Shown here in pieces: positions 11,659 through 20,173 of a stretch of 64,000 bases of DNA. Origin of the DNA: Streptosporangium becharense. GTDB lineage: Bacteria > Actinomycetota > Actinomycetes > Streptosporangiales > Streptosporangiaceae. The notes beneath the pieces are model-generated. The model made no database searches. It had not been told where the DNA came from and was given only the letters and a program-made list of their open reading frames with translations. Within the stretch, counting starts at the first letter, position 1, and every line of letters starts with the position of its first letter. The position numbers and the translations under genes were made by a program. The stretch lies in the NCBI RefSeq assembly GCF_014204985.1, contig NZ_JACHMP010000001.1:2852001-2916000 (forward strand). Reading direction: 5' to 3'.

Positions 11659-12591
11659 TCAGCCGGCGGCCGGCCGCCTGACGGTGCTCTGCACCTCGCC
11701 CACGGGCACGTCGCGGGTGGCCCCCACCTCGACCGGGTCGTAGTCGAACGGCACCTCGCCGCCCTCGGCGTCGACGTCGACCGTCCAGACGGAGGTGACC
11801 GTCAGCTCGTAGACGTCACGCGGCTGGTCGATCGAGGCGCGCAGGTAGCGGACACCGCAGGTGAACGCACCCCCCTTGGTGTACGGCCTGCCGGCGGGCC
11901 CGCAGTCTTCCTTGACCTCGGCCCGGTCGGCGGTGGTGCCCGGGTCGATCCGCACCTCGCTCAGGGTGGCGGTCACCGTGGCGCTCATGACACCGGGAAG
12001 GGTCGCGGTCACCGACCGGGTGGTCTCCCCGACACCGCTCAACCAGACCCAGGTCGGCAGGTTGACGTAGCTCTTGGCGTCCGGGTTGAGCTCGATCTCC
12101 GGCTCCGGCACGGTCAGCGCGGCGCGGGCGATCTCGGCCAGCTCCGCGACGGTGATCCCGGCCGGCGGAGTCGTACCGGGCGGCACCCACACGAAGGGTT
12201 CCAGCCCCATCCAGCAGGCCAGGCCACCGGGATCGGCCGAGTTGTACGCCGGCGACCACCAGCGTCCCTCCTGGCCGACCCTGTCCCTGAACTGCTTGAG
12301 GAACTCCTGGTACTTCTCCTCCGTGGGGTTGTCGGTGTACCGGAACCACCAGTCGCGCACCGACTCCTGCGACTGCAGCATGTCGGCCGCGTTGTTACCG
12401 GGTTCGTACCAGCACGGGCGTTTGATCCGGTAGCCGTCGCTCCTGGCGCCGAGCCCCGTCCCGGTGATTACGATCTTGGAGTTCGCCAGCTGGACCCCCA
12501 CCCTGCGTCCGTCCTGGAAACCGTCGCCCTGGGGGGACGGCGGACCGGGATCGAGCAGCAGCAGACCCGCGACGATCACGTTCATGATCAT
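11659..12591 (-). CDS. Hypothetical protein, possibly exported
   Basis: This 310-residue protein is not recognised. Its ATG overlaps the stop of the lipoprotein gene by ATGA, so the two form an operon. The N-terminus (MIMNVIVAGLLLLDPGPP) is hydrophobic but short and lacks positive charges, so secretion is uncertain. The body is rich in Trp and Tyr (WWFRYTDNPTEEKYQEF, then a WMGLEPFVWVPPG stretch) and ends in several beta-strand-like segments. An alternative GTG at 12600 would add three residues. No catalytic motif is visible. Confidence 0.6.
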   Translation of the reverse strand: MIMNVIVAGLLLLDPGPPSPQGDGFQDGRRVGVQLANSKIVITGTGLGARSDGYRIKRPCWYEPGNNAADMLQSQESVRDWWFRYTDNPTEEKYQEFLKQFRDRVGQEGRWWSPAYNSADPGGLACWMGLEPFVWVPPGTTPPAGITVAELAEIARAALTVPEPEIELNPDAKSYVNLPTWVWLSGVGETTRSVTATLPGVMSATVTATLSEVRIDPGTTADRAEVKEDCGPAGRPYTKGGAFTCGVRYLRASIDQPRDVYELTVTSVWTVDVDAEGGEVPFDYDPVEVGATRDVPVGEVQSTVRRPAAG

Positions 12592-13265
12592 CGAATGCAC
12601 CCCTTCGCTCGTTCGCTGGGAAGCACGGCGTGGCGGAGCGCCTTGATCTTCCAGACCCCGCCGTCGTAGCGCCGCATGCCCGCCGCCTGGAGGAAGGGCT
12701 CGCCCTTGTCCCCCCAGGTGATCTCCCTGCCGGTCGCCGAGTCCAGCAGGCTCAGCCGGGCCTGGTCCACGCACATGTCCAGCTGCGCGCCGGCCCCCAC
12801 GACGGCGCTGACGTTCAACGCGTACAGCCGCATCGTGCCGCGCAGGGACCGGCCCTCGTCGAGGAACTCCTGAACCCACGAGTAGGCGTGGCGGCTGGCC
12901 TCCCCCTCCACCAGACGGCGGTAAGCGGTGTCGTCGCCCCCGCTCGCGACGGCTCTGAGCGTGCCGGCGAAGTAGTCGCGGAATGCTCCGATCATCGCGG
13001 CCGTGTCGGCGTCGGGTGCGGCGGGCCACTCGACGACCAGCCGGAGGCCGGGCGCGACCCGGACCGTCTCCGTCCGGGGCCCGCCGCCGGGACGGGACGC
13101 GTCGTCCCCGGCCCCGGGCGTTCCCCCCGGCGACGCCTGCCCGGCGGACGTCTCGGCGGGCAGATCGGCGGGGGTGAACGGACGGGCGGGCGGCGAGGCG
13201 CAGCCCGGCAGTACGACCAGGACGACCAGGAGGAAGGCCAGGGCCGGCGCGGTCGCGGCACGCAT
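12588..13265 (-). CDS. Secreted lipoprotein of unknown function
   Basis: This 225-residue protein starts MRAATAPALAFLLVVLVVLP and continues with the lipobox Cys (LPGC), so it is a lipid-anchored extracytoplasmic protein. A Pro/Ala/Gly-rich spacer follows. The C-terminal part (about 90-225) resembles small NTF2-like or conjugation-type accessory domains in outline only. I choose the ATG at 13265 because TAGCGT lies 7 bases upstream and the peptide is then a standard signal; the open frame upstream adds 54 unconserved residues. It is co-transcribed with the 310-residue protein. Confidence 0.7.
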   Translation of the reverse strand: MRAATAPALAFLLVVLVVLPGCASPPARPFTPADLPAETSAGQASPGGTPGAGDDASRPGGGPRTETVRVAPGLRLVVEWPAAPDADTAAMIGAFRDYFAGTLRAVASGGDDTAYRRLVEGEASRHAYSWVQEFLDEGRSLRGTMRLYALNVSAVVGAGAQLDMCVDQARLSLLDSATGREITWGDKGEPFLQAAGMRRYDGGVWKIKALRHAVLPSERAKGCIR

Positions 13266-13272
13266 ACCGAGC

Positions 13273-13278
13273 ACGCTA
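13273..13278 (-). promoter_or_regulatory. Candidate -10 box of a leaderless lipoprotein transcript
   Basis: On the minus strand TAGCGT is followed by 7 bases and then the ATG at 13265. There is no ribosome binding site. This matches the arrangement before the gene at 9630. Confidence 0.45.
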
Positions 13279-13396
13279 GAAGCGCGCCATCCGACGGACC
13301 ACCGGTATGCACGATTCGGCATGACGCGCCGCTCCTCTCCCCGGCCGTCCAGCGCCGGCCGCCCGTTCACCGTCATCGATCGCCCGGACATGGCCG

Positions 13397-16369
13397 TCAT
13401 GCCGACGGGACCGAGCGCATCCGCCACGAGGGCAGCAGCTCGTCGATCAGGGCCTCCGTCTCCGGCGCCATCCCGCCGCCGTAGGGATGGGAGGTGGCCC
13501 GGCGGTGCAGCGCGTCGGCCACGGCGCTGAGCCGGGCCGGGTCACCGGTCAGGTGCGCGGCCCGCAGCAGGTCGCGCCAGAGCCCCTCGTCGTCGGCGGC
13601 CAGCAGCAGCCCCGCCCGCGCCGCGGCCATCGCCCGGTCGGCCTCACCGGAGGCCAGCCGCAGCTCGCAGAGCCGGTGCGCGGCGTCCGCGACGGCCGCG
13701 GCCACGTCGTACTCCAGGTCGTCGGCGGCCAGCCAGGTGTAACGGCCGCGCGGGCGGTCACTGAGCAACGGGCCGCGCACCAGGGCGAGAGCGGCGTCCA
13801 GGAGTGCCGCGCGTCCCCCGGGATCGGCGTGCGCGCGGCGGACGTGGTCGCGGAAGACCGCCCAGTCGCTGCGCACCTCCGGGCCGAGACGGAGCCGGCC
13901 GGAGGAGTCGGCGTAGAGGTTGGGCCGCCCCTGGCTGTCGACGCCCAGCCAGGTGACGACCCTGGCGATCGTGGCGTCCCTGACCGCCGCCTGCACGCCC
14001 CGTGGCCACAGGATGCCGCCGAGGACCACGGGATGGACACCGCCGGGATGCGTCGCCAGGTAGACGACGAGCTCGACGGCGAGCACGGCCCGCCCCTCCT
14101 CCATGGGCGGCGGGCCGGCGACCTCGACCGGGCCGAGCACGCGGACCTCGACCGAGGGCGGCCCCGGCGGAAGCGGCGCCGGTTCGCCGGGCAGTTCCTC
14201 ACCCTCGAACCGCTCGGTCGCCCGGAAGAGGTCGACCAGTGCCCGGTAGTGCCGGGGAGGCAGCAGTTGCGCGTTCACCTCGACGCCGAGCGCGTCGATC
14301 GCGGCCCGGCCGTCTTCGGAGATCGTCCAGTTCCAGGTGGCGTGCGGGACCTCGCCCGCGATGACGTACCCGGCCGCCGTCCGGACGCCCTTCCTGGCCA
14401 GCAACGCCAGGCGGCGTCCCTCCTCCGGGGTGGGGGCGACGGCCGACAGCAGGTAGTGCGGGGTCCAGACCGGGTCGGCGGCGCGGCCGTGGATCCGCCC
14501 GGTGAGCACCTCACCGCCGGGCCCGCGACCGGCCGGCGCCGCCGCCTCCAGCTCGGGCAGGATCTCGGCCAGGGTGCCCGCACACCTGATCCGGTCGGGG
14601 GCGATCGCGGTCAGCTCCTCGCCGAAGCCGACCAGGGTCACGCGCATCCGGTCCGACCAGCGGTTGGTGGCCAGCTCCACGGCGAGCGCGGCGAGCGCGG
14701 CGGTGGACTGCGGCCCGGTGAGGCTGATCGGCCCGTGGGCGGCCTCCAGGTCGACCAGCACCCGGCCCTCGTCACTGGAACCGAGCGAGACCAGGCCCGG
14801 GTACGGCGCCGGTGCGTCGGCCAGCGCCCGGTCGTCGAGCATCCGGCCCTCGTGCGCCGGGAGCCGCCACACCTGGCCGCCGTCGTGGGCGGCCCACGGC
14901 GCCGGAGCCTCCTGCTGGGGCGGGTGGATCCACAGGTCGAGGCTCTGCGACGACAGGTGGGCGGCGTAGATCGTGGGCGGGACGCGGTTCGCCCGCGCCA
15001 GGGAGCGGCCGAGCAACCGGAGCCCGACGTCGAGCATCCGGCTGCCGGGCGCGTCGGCGCCGAGCCGCAGCGCGAGCTCGGCCTGGGCCGCGTCGTCCCT
15101 CGGCCGGGTGATCCGGCGGCCGAACGCCCGGCGCCAGAGCTGCTGCCTGCGCCTGCGTCCGAGCGCCGCCAGCAGGCCCGCCGCCGCCAGGGAGGCCCCG
15201 GCCAGGTAGTCGAGCACCGCCGGGCCGGTATCCTGCTCCGCGCCGGCTCCCCGCTCCGGGCCGGGCAGGGCGGTCCCGGGATCACCGGCGCGCACCCCCG
15301 GGCCCGCGGCGCCGGATCCGGGCCGCTCCGCGGGGCGGAGGTCACGCCCTTCCACCACGCCGGGGCCGTGCCGCTCCGCGGGACGGGGGCCGGCCGTCGT
15401 GGCCGGGTCGCGCTGCTCGGCACGCCCCGCGTCGGGAAGGGTGTACGGGTCACGTTCGGCGGTGGTCCCGTCCCGCCCGCCCGCCCGGTCACCGGGCAGG
15501 ACGGACGTGTCGTGCGGGGCGGTCCCGGGCTCCGCGGGCGCGTCCGCACGGCCCGGGGTGAAGGTCTGGGTGCGGCCGTCGAGCTCGGCGGGCGCGGCTC
15601 GGTGATCCTTGAGGGTGTCGTCGCGCGACTGGGGTGCGGGGACGATGTGCACGTTGCGCGCGTCGTCCGGCATGTCGAGCACCCAGCCGGGCCTGATCAG
15701 GTCGGCCATGCGCAGGCGACTGCCGTCGGGCTGCTCCTTGTGCTGGTTGAGCCGGTAGATCTCCGGATACCGCCGGCCGTCGCCGAGACACTTCTCCGCG
15801 ATCTCCCACAGGCTCTCGTGGTGGCGGCCGTGCGGTGGCTGCACCACGTAGACCTTCTTGGCCTTCTGCGCCGGTGCCAGCGCCGGCCGCTCCTCGACGA
15901 CCGGTACGGGTGACGCGAGCTGCCCGGCGGCGGTGACGGCGGGCCGGGCGGGCGCCGGACCGGCCAGCCCGGTGACGGGAAGTGCCACCGCCGACACGGT
16001 GAACAGCAGCAGGGCCGCGGAGACCAGCCGGTTGGCGAACATCTGCGTGCCGCCGGAGAGCGGCACCCGCGCCGGCATGCCCACCCGGCGCAGTCCGCCG
16101 TAGACCTCGACGACCACGCAGACCGCGAACTGGAACCACGCGATCCAGACCAGCAGCACAAGGATCGCGACGACCGTGCTCGTGCCCACCTGGCTGGTCA
16201 GCAGGTCGAGGTCGAGGAGTTCGGGCGAGAGCGGGGGGCCTGCCAGCCGGAACAGGGCGTAGGGCACCCCGGCGACGAGCGCCACCAGGGCGATCAGCGC
16301 GCAGATCCCGGCGAGCAGGTCGCCCGGGGTGCGCCTGGGCCTGATGCGCACAGGTTGTCGCGTGGGCAT
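13397..16369 (-). CDS. LysM and BTAD domain membrane protein of the Tad pilus operon
   Basis: This 990-residue protein has three N-terminal membrane segments (about 18-44, 60-92 and 113-136), then a LysM-like domain (about 170-235, with SLWEIAEKCLGDGRRYPEIY). A long Pro/Gly-rich charged linker and a further membrane segment (about 385-415) follow. The large C-terminal region ends in a bacterial transcriptional activator domain (BTAD-like, about 740-985). Similar LysM/BTAD proteins occur with actinobacterial Tad operons. Coupling peptidoglycan binding to a regulatory-type helical domain suggests a cell-wall anchoring or assembly-sensing role, which is inference. A GGGAGG about 7 bases before the ATG at 16369 supports this start over the longer frame. 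It is the last gene of the operon. Confidence 0.75.
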   Translation of the reverse strand: MPTRQPVRIRPRRTPGDLLAGICALIALVALVAGVPYALFRLAGPPLSPELLDLDLLTSQVGTSTVVAILVLLVWIAWFQFAVCVVVEVYGGLRRVGMPARVPLSGGTQMFANRLVSAALLLFTVSAVALPVTGLAGPAPARPAVTAAGQLASPVPVVEERPALAPAQKAKKVYVVQPPHGRHHESLWEIAEKCLGDGRRYPEIYRLNQHKEQPDGSRLRMADLIRPGWVLDMPDDARNVHIVPAPQSRDDTLKDHRAAPAELDGRTQTFTPGRADAPAEPGTAPHDTSVLPGDRAGGRDGTTAERDPYTLPDAGRAEQRDPATTAGPRPAERHGPGVVEGRDLRPAERPGSGAAGPGVRAGDPGTALPGPERGAGAEQDTGPAVLDYLAGASLAAAGLLAALGRRRRQQLWRRAFGRRITRPRDDAAQAELALRLGADAPGSRMLDVGLRLLGRSLARANRVPPTIYAAHLSSQSLDLWIHPPQQEAPAPWAAHDGGQVWRLPAHEGRMLDDRALADAPAPYPGLVSLGSSDEGRVLVDLEAAHGPISLTGPQSTAALAALAVELATNRWSDRMRVTLVGFGEELTAIAPDRIRCAGTLAEILPELEAAAPAGRGPGGEVLTGRIHGRAADPVWTPHYLLSAVAPTPEEGRRLALLARKGVRTAAGYVIAGEVPHATWNWTISEDGRAAIDALGVEVNAQLLPPRHYRALVDLFRATERFEGEELPGEPAPLPPGPPSVEVRVLGPVEVAGPPPMEEGRAVLAVELVVYLATHPGGVHPVVLGGILWPRGVQAAVRDATIARVVTWLGVDSQGRPNLYADSSGRLRLGPEVRSDWAVFRDHVRRAHADPGGRAALLDAALALVRGPLLSDRPRGRYTWLAADDLEYDVAAAVADAAHRLCELRLASGEADRAMAAARAGLLLAADDEGLWRDLLRAAHLTGDPARLSAVADALHRRATSHPYGGGMAPETEALIDELLPSWRMRSVPSA

Positions 16370-16421
16370 TCGTCTCCCTCCCCGTCCAGGTTCGTCGTCG
16401 GTCATCCGGCGGGCCGGCGGT

Positions 16422-17069
16422 TCACAGCGTTCGATCCGCCCCGGCTCCGGAAGCCGCCTCCCCGCCGGACCCGGGACCCGCCGCGGGCCCGGCGGCCCCG
16501 GTCCCGGCCCCGGATTCGGTCCCGGATTCGGCGCCCGGCCCGGTCGCGGCGCTCGCTCCCGCTCCGGGCCCCGCTCCCGCTCCGGCGTCGGTCGCGGCCC
16601 CCGCTCCCGCTCCGGCGTCGGGCCCGGCGGCTCCGGCGTCCTCCCCCGCGTCGGGCCCGGCGACGGCCGTGGCCTCCGTCTCCGCACCCGGGAAACCGAA
16701 GGCCGCGAGGAAGAACGCCTCCCAGGTGACGGAGACGCTCACGGAGACCTCGGCCCCACCGCCGCCGAGTGCGCACCCGGCCAGCCGGACATCCGCCGAG
16801 CCGTGTGCGGAGACGATCTCCTCGGCCTTCGCGCAGACCTCGCTCTCCCCGAGCAGCCGGGCCTGACCTGTCGCCCGCAGGTGCTCGACGTCGATCTGGT
16901 CGGCGGCGGCCCTGGCCGCCTGTTCCGCCACGTCGGCGGCCCGCAGCCGGGCGTTGATGGCGGCCCCGCCGTCCACCAGGAGCCCGGCCAGCAGGAAGAC
17001 CACCACCGAGAAGATCACCGTGAAGATCGACATCGATCCCCGGTCGCCGGGCGGTTCCGTGCGGTTCAT
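16422..17069 (-). CDS. TadG-like pilus assembly protein with low-complexity tail
   Basis: This is a 215-residue protein. Residues about 8-35 (DRGSMSIFTVIFSVVVFLLA and then LLVDGGAA) match the TadG-like N-terminal membrane domain. The middle resembles other Tad minor proteins. The last 85 residues or so are almost only Ala, Gly, Pro, Asp, Thr and Ser in short repeats (AGAGAG-type), encoded by repetitive DNA at about 16500-16660. The ATG overlaps the upstream TadE stop (ATGA). The tail may be an extended extracellular spacer, or a repeat-expanded remnant. Confidence 0.8.
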   Translation of the reverse strand: MNRTEPPGDRGSMSIFTVIFSVVVFLLAGLLVDGGAAINARLRAADVAEQAARAAADQIDVEHLRATGQARLLGESEVCAKAEEIVSAHGSADVRLAGCALGGGGAEVSVSVSVTWEAFFLAAFGFPGAETEATAVAGPDAGEDAGAAGPDAGAGAGAATDAGAGAGPGAGASAATGPGAESGTESGAGTGAAGPAAGPGSGGEAASGAGADRTL

Positions 17070-17491
17070 TCGACCCTCCGGAACTGCTCCAACGGGACCA
17101 CCGAGTCGCCCCGGACCTCCTTCGCCACGCCGAAGCCCAGGAACTCCAGGTCGAGGGAGCAGGTCACCTCGGCCCGGACCCGGCCGCCCTCCTGCCAGGA
17201 CGAGCCGTCCAGATCGACCTCGGGCTCGCACTCGCCCGACAGCGCGGCCCGCGCGGCCTCGTCGGCCGCGGCCTCCGCGTCGGAGAGTGTGCGCTCCACC
17301 GAGGCGGCCCTGGCCGCGTCCCTGGCCGCGCCGTTGACCTCGCCCTGGGCCTCCACCACCCGGCCCGCGCCTACCAGGAAGAGCAGGAACAGCAGGAAGA
17401 CCGGCGCCAGGAGCACCGTCTCGGCGCTCAGCGACCCGCGCTCGGCACCCGTCGCCGGACGTACGCCGCGTGGACGGGGCCGGGAGGTCAC
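17066..17491 (-). CDS. tadE: TadE-family pseudopilin (first of two)
   Basis: This 141-residue protein starts at a GTG that overlaps the stop of the other TadE gene (GTGA). It has the Flp/TadE prepilin cleavage pattern, a Gly (residue 19) with a Glu five residues later (GSLSAE), followed by one hydrophobic helix (TVLLAPVFLLFLLFLVGAG). The rest is small and probably outside the membrane, with two Cys. TadE-type pseudopilins are minor components needed for Flp pilus assembly. The longer frame from 17530 would overlap the neighbour more and adds only basic residues. Confidence 0.85.
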   Translation of the reverse strand: MTSRPRPRGVRPATGAERGSLSAETVLLAPVFLLFLLFLVGAGRVVEAQGEVNGAARDAARAASVERTLSDAEAAADEAARAALSGECEPEVDLDGSSWQEGGRVRAEVTCSLDLEFLGFGVAKEVRGDSVVPLEQFRRVE

Positions 17492-18078
17492 TGCGCGCAC
17501 CCTTCGCTTCCGTCGTCGGGACGGAAGCACTCGACCGGACCGCCGAAGCGGGCGGTGACGCCGAACGTGTTCGAGGGCAGCAGCGGGACGACCTGGACGG
17601 CCGTGGCCGTGATCTCCACACCACGCCGGTCACCCTCCTCCCACGCGGTCACCCGGGCGCCGTCGAGAATCCGCGGGCCGACGGCCCGTAGGATCTCCCG
17701 GGCCCGCGACTCGGCGTCCTGCCGCCACGACTCGGTGTCGACCCGGGCGAGCCGGGCCCCCTCCCTGGCCGCGGCGTCGGCCACCTGGCGCCCGTGGAAC
17801 CACAGGGCCGTCTGGACGGTCAGCATGACGGCGGCCAGCACGATCGGCATGATGATCGCCAGCTCGACCGCGGTGGCCCCCCTCTCGGAACGCCGGTCGC
17901 CGTCCCGTTTCCGGCCGCGCTCCGGGCTCCGCCGGTGCCGCGGATCCGAGTCGCGGGCCGGATCCCGGTCGCGGGCCTGCTCCGGGTCGCGGGCCTGCTC
18001 CGGCTCCCGGCCGTGAGCCCGTTCCGGGCGCCGGGCACGCTCCGCGTCCCGGTCACGGTTCGAAGCCGCCACCGTCAC
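17488..18078 (-). CDS. tadE: TadE-family pseudopilin (second) with charged N-terminal repeat
   Basis: This 196-residue protein has the prepilin motif ERGATAVE followed by the hydrophobic helix LAIIMPIVLAAVMLTVQTAL. In front of the motif lie about 65 strongly charged residues with repeated E-Q-A-R-D and R-D-P-A-R-D units, far longer than a usual prepilin leader. The start is uncertain: GTG codons at 18090, 18078 and 18072 are all in frame in a G-rich stretch, and 18078 follows a purine-rich GGGGGCGGG. It overlaps the end of flp. Confidence 0.8.
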   Translation of the reverse strand: MTVAASNRDRDAERARRPERAHGREPEQARDPEQARDRDPARDSDPRHRRSPERGRKRDGDRRSERGATAVELAIIMPIVLAAVMLTVQTALWFHGRQVADAAAREGARLARVDTESWRQDAESRAREILRAVGPRILDGARVTAWEEGDRRGVEITATAVQVVPLLPSNTFGVTARFGGPVECFRPDDGSEGCAQ

Positions 18079-18298
18079 CCCCGCCCCCACCGCCGCCGAA
18101 CTGGTTGGAGATCTCCGACTGCTTGCCCTCGACGAGGTTTCTGATGAGGGTGGCGAGGCCGAGCGCCACCCCGGCGATGATGGCCGTGATGATCACCCAC
18201 TCCACGGCCGAGGCCCCCCGGGTGGGGGCGTTGCGCGCTCTGTCGATCCGCACGCGCAGAAGGGTGATCGCGTAGACGACCCACGGATGGCTCAGCAT
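18053..18298 (-). CDS. flp: Flp-type major pilin
   Basis: This 81-residue prepilin has a 28-residue leader, then the processing site G28|ASAVEW with Glu at +5 and a Trp in place of the usual Tyr. The hydrophobic pilin helix (VIITAIIAGVALGLATLI) follows. The mature pilin would be about 53 residues with a Gly-rich, acidic end. It lies between tadC and the TadE genes, the usual order in actinobacterial Tad operons. Only two bases separate it from the tadC stop. No TadV-type prepilin peptidase is in the window. Confidence 0.92.
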   Translation of the reverse strand: MLSHPWVVYAITLLRVRIDRARNAPTRGASAVEWVIITAIIAGVALGLATLIRNLVEGKQSEISNQFGGGGGGGDGGGFEP

Positions 18299-18300
18299 GG

Positions 18301-19230
18301 TCAGGACCCCAACATCTTCATAGCGGCCGGGAAACTCAGGAAGATCACAAATCCCGCGCAGAGCAGGAGCTGGGCGACGAGCATCGACTGGGACCGTTCG
18401 CCGGCCTGCCCCTCGACCTCGGCCAGCTCGCGTCGCCGCATGGTGGCCGCGCGGGCGGTCAGCGAGGAGCGGACCTTGGCGCCGTCGTCGGCGACCAGGC
18501 CGAGCGCGGCGGACAGGTCGCGCAGCTCGTCGACGTTGATCTCGTCACCGAGCTGCCCCAGCGCCTGCCAGGGGGTGATGCCGACGATCCTCGCGTTGCC
18601 GAGGGCCTCACGGATGCGGGACATGGCCCAGTTGGCCCCCTCGCCGTCGGAGCCGCCCACCGAGACCGCCATCATCAGCGCCTCGGGCACGCCGCGCCCG
18701 CCCGCCAGGTTCATCGCGACCAGGTCGAGGAAGGACCCGACCACGTGCCGGAAGTCACGGCGCATCCGGGCGGCGTCCCGTTTGACCTGCACGTCGGGCA
18801 GGAAGAAGAAGACTCCGGCGACGGCGAGCGCCACCCACAGCGGAACGGTGAGCGACAGCCCCCACCCCATCACCACCAGCCAGCCGACCAGCAGCGGGAA
18901 GGCCAGCAACCCCGAGACGGCCAGCAGCGCCTTGGTCGCCAGGAAACCCTCGAAGGACTTGCCCAGCAGCGCGAGGTCGGCTTTGGCGGAGCGGACCTCC
19001 CAGCCGCGGGCCGCATAGAAGCGGGCCATCCGCTCGCCCAGACTCCGGCGGAGCGCGCTGACCTCCTCGTCGGGCATGACGAGTCGCGCGCGGGGAACGT
19101 CGGCCCCCTCCCGGGCGGCGTCGAGCGCCAGCAGGCGCGTCACCAGACCGGGGCGGGCCGGGAAGAGCGCCCGCAACAGCAGGAACAGGCCCAGACCGAG
19201 CACCGCCCCCGCGAGCAGCGGCTCATTCAT
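18301..19230 (-). CDS. tadC: Type II secretion F-family protein TadC
   Basis: This is a 309-residue inner-membrane platform protein with a T2SSF domain. It has an N-terminal membrane segment, two central ones (about 95-140) and a C-terminal one (VAQLLLCAGFVIFLSFPAAM). TadB and TadC form the membrane platform through which the TadA ATPase drives Flp pilin assembly. GGAGGTGAGG lies 5-6 bases before the ATG at 19230 and fixes the start, which overlaps tadB by 8 bases. Confidence 0.92.
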   Translation of the reverse strand: MNEPLLAGAVLGLGLFLLLRALFPARPGLVTRLLALDAAREGADVPRARLVMPDEEVSALRRSLGERMARFYAARGWEVRSAKADLALLGKSFEGFLATKALLAVSGLLAFPLLVGWLVVMGWGLSLTVPLWVALAVAGVFFFLPDVQVKRDAARMRRDFRHVVGSFLDLVAMNLAGGRGVPEALMMAVSVGGSDGEGANWAMSRIREALGNARIVGITPWQALGQLGDEINVDELRDLSAALGLVADDGAKVRSSLTARAATMRRRELAEVEGQAGERSQSMLVAQLLLCAGFVIFLSFPAAMKMLGS

Positions 19231-20173
19231 CGCGTGCCTCACCTCCGAAGCCGGCGGAACCCGCCGAACCCATCAGACCCGCCGCACCCGCCGAACCCAC
19301 CGGACCCGCTGGGGACAGGCCCAGCAGACGGGCGGGCTTGTCGAAACGGGCCAGGCGGCGCATCCAGGCGAACCCGGCGCCGAACAACCCGGCGACCACC
19401 ACGAGTACGGCCTGGCCGAGGGCGTCGTCGTACTCGGCGACGTAGGAGGGGTTGAACACGACCAGGGAGACGGCGAAGGCGACGGCGGTGCCGACCACGA
19501 TCTGCACGCTGCGGCGGGTGGCGCGGCGCTCGGCCTCGACCCGACGGCGCATGTCGAGCTCCTCGCGCGCCGACACGGCCAGCGCGCCGAGCACGTCACG
19601 CAGGCCCGGGCCGCGCAGCCTGGAGTTGAGGATCAGCGCGGCCACGACCAGGTCGGCCGACGGGTCGTCGAGCTCGTCGGCGAAGCGCCGGAGCGCGTCC
19701 GGCAGCGCCATCCGGGTGTGCAGGCGGTCGACCAGGGACCGCAGGTGCGGACGGAGCGTGGGGGCCGCGGCCCGGATCGACGCCGGGATCGCCTGCTCCA
19801 GGCCCGACGCCCCGGCGATGGTGTCGCGGAGCGACTCGGTCCAGGCGGCCAGGCCCTCCAGCCGCCGCATCGCCGCGCGTTCCTCGGCCGCGCCGCCGGC
19901 CAGGCCCCGCCAGCCGAGGGCGAGGAGCACGGCGCCCACCGCCATGACGGGCCAGCCGGTCACCACGAGCACCCCCACCCCTGCGATGGCCCCCACCGCG
20001 GACCGGGTGGACAGGGCACGGAGCAGTTCACGCCTGCCCGCTCTCCTCCTCGGGGCGGAGGGGCGGGGACGCACCCCGTACACGGCGACGAAGAGCAGGA
20101 ACAGCCCGGCGCCGATCGCCGCGCCCGCCAGCAGCACCAGGGGGTCGAACAGGCCCGGGGGGATGGAGGTCAT
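19223..20173 (-). CDS. tadB: Type II secretion F-family protein TadB
   Basis: This 316-residue T2SSF-domain membrane protein has hydrophobic segments near residues 10-32, 65-85, 205-230 and 235-258. Its ATG overlaps the tadA stop (ATGA). The C-terminal tail is a run of Gly, Ala and Ser (SAGAAGLMGSAGSAGFGG), a low-complexity end uncommon in the family. It is the platform partner of TadC. Confidence 0.92.
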   Translation of the reverse strand: MTSIPPGLFDPLVLLAGAAIGAGLFLLFVAVYGVRPRPSAPRRRAGRRELLRALSTRSAVGAIAGVGVLVVTGWPVMAVGAVLLALGWRGLAGGAAEERAAMRRLEGLAAWTESLRDTIAGASGLEQAIPASIRAAAPTLRPHLRSLVDRLHTRMALPDALRRFADELDDPSADLVVAALILNSRLRGPGLRDVLGALAVSAREELDMRRRVEAERRATRRSVQIVVGTAVAFAVSLVVFNPSYVAEYDDALGQAVLVVVAGLFGAGFAWMRRLARFDKPARLLGLSPAGPVGSAGAAGLMGSAGSAGFGGEARDE

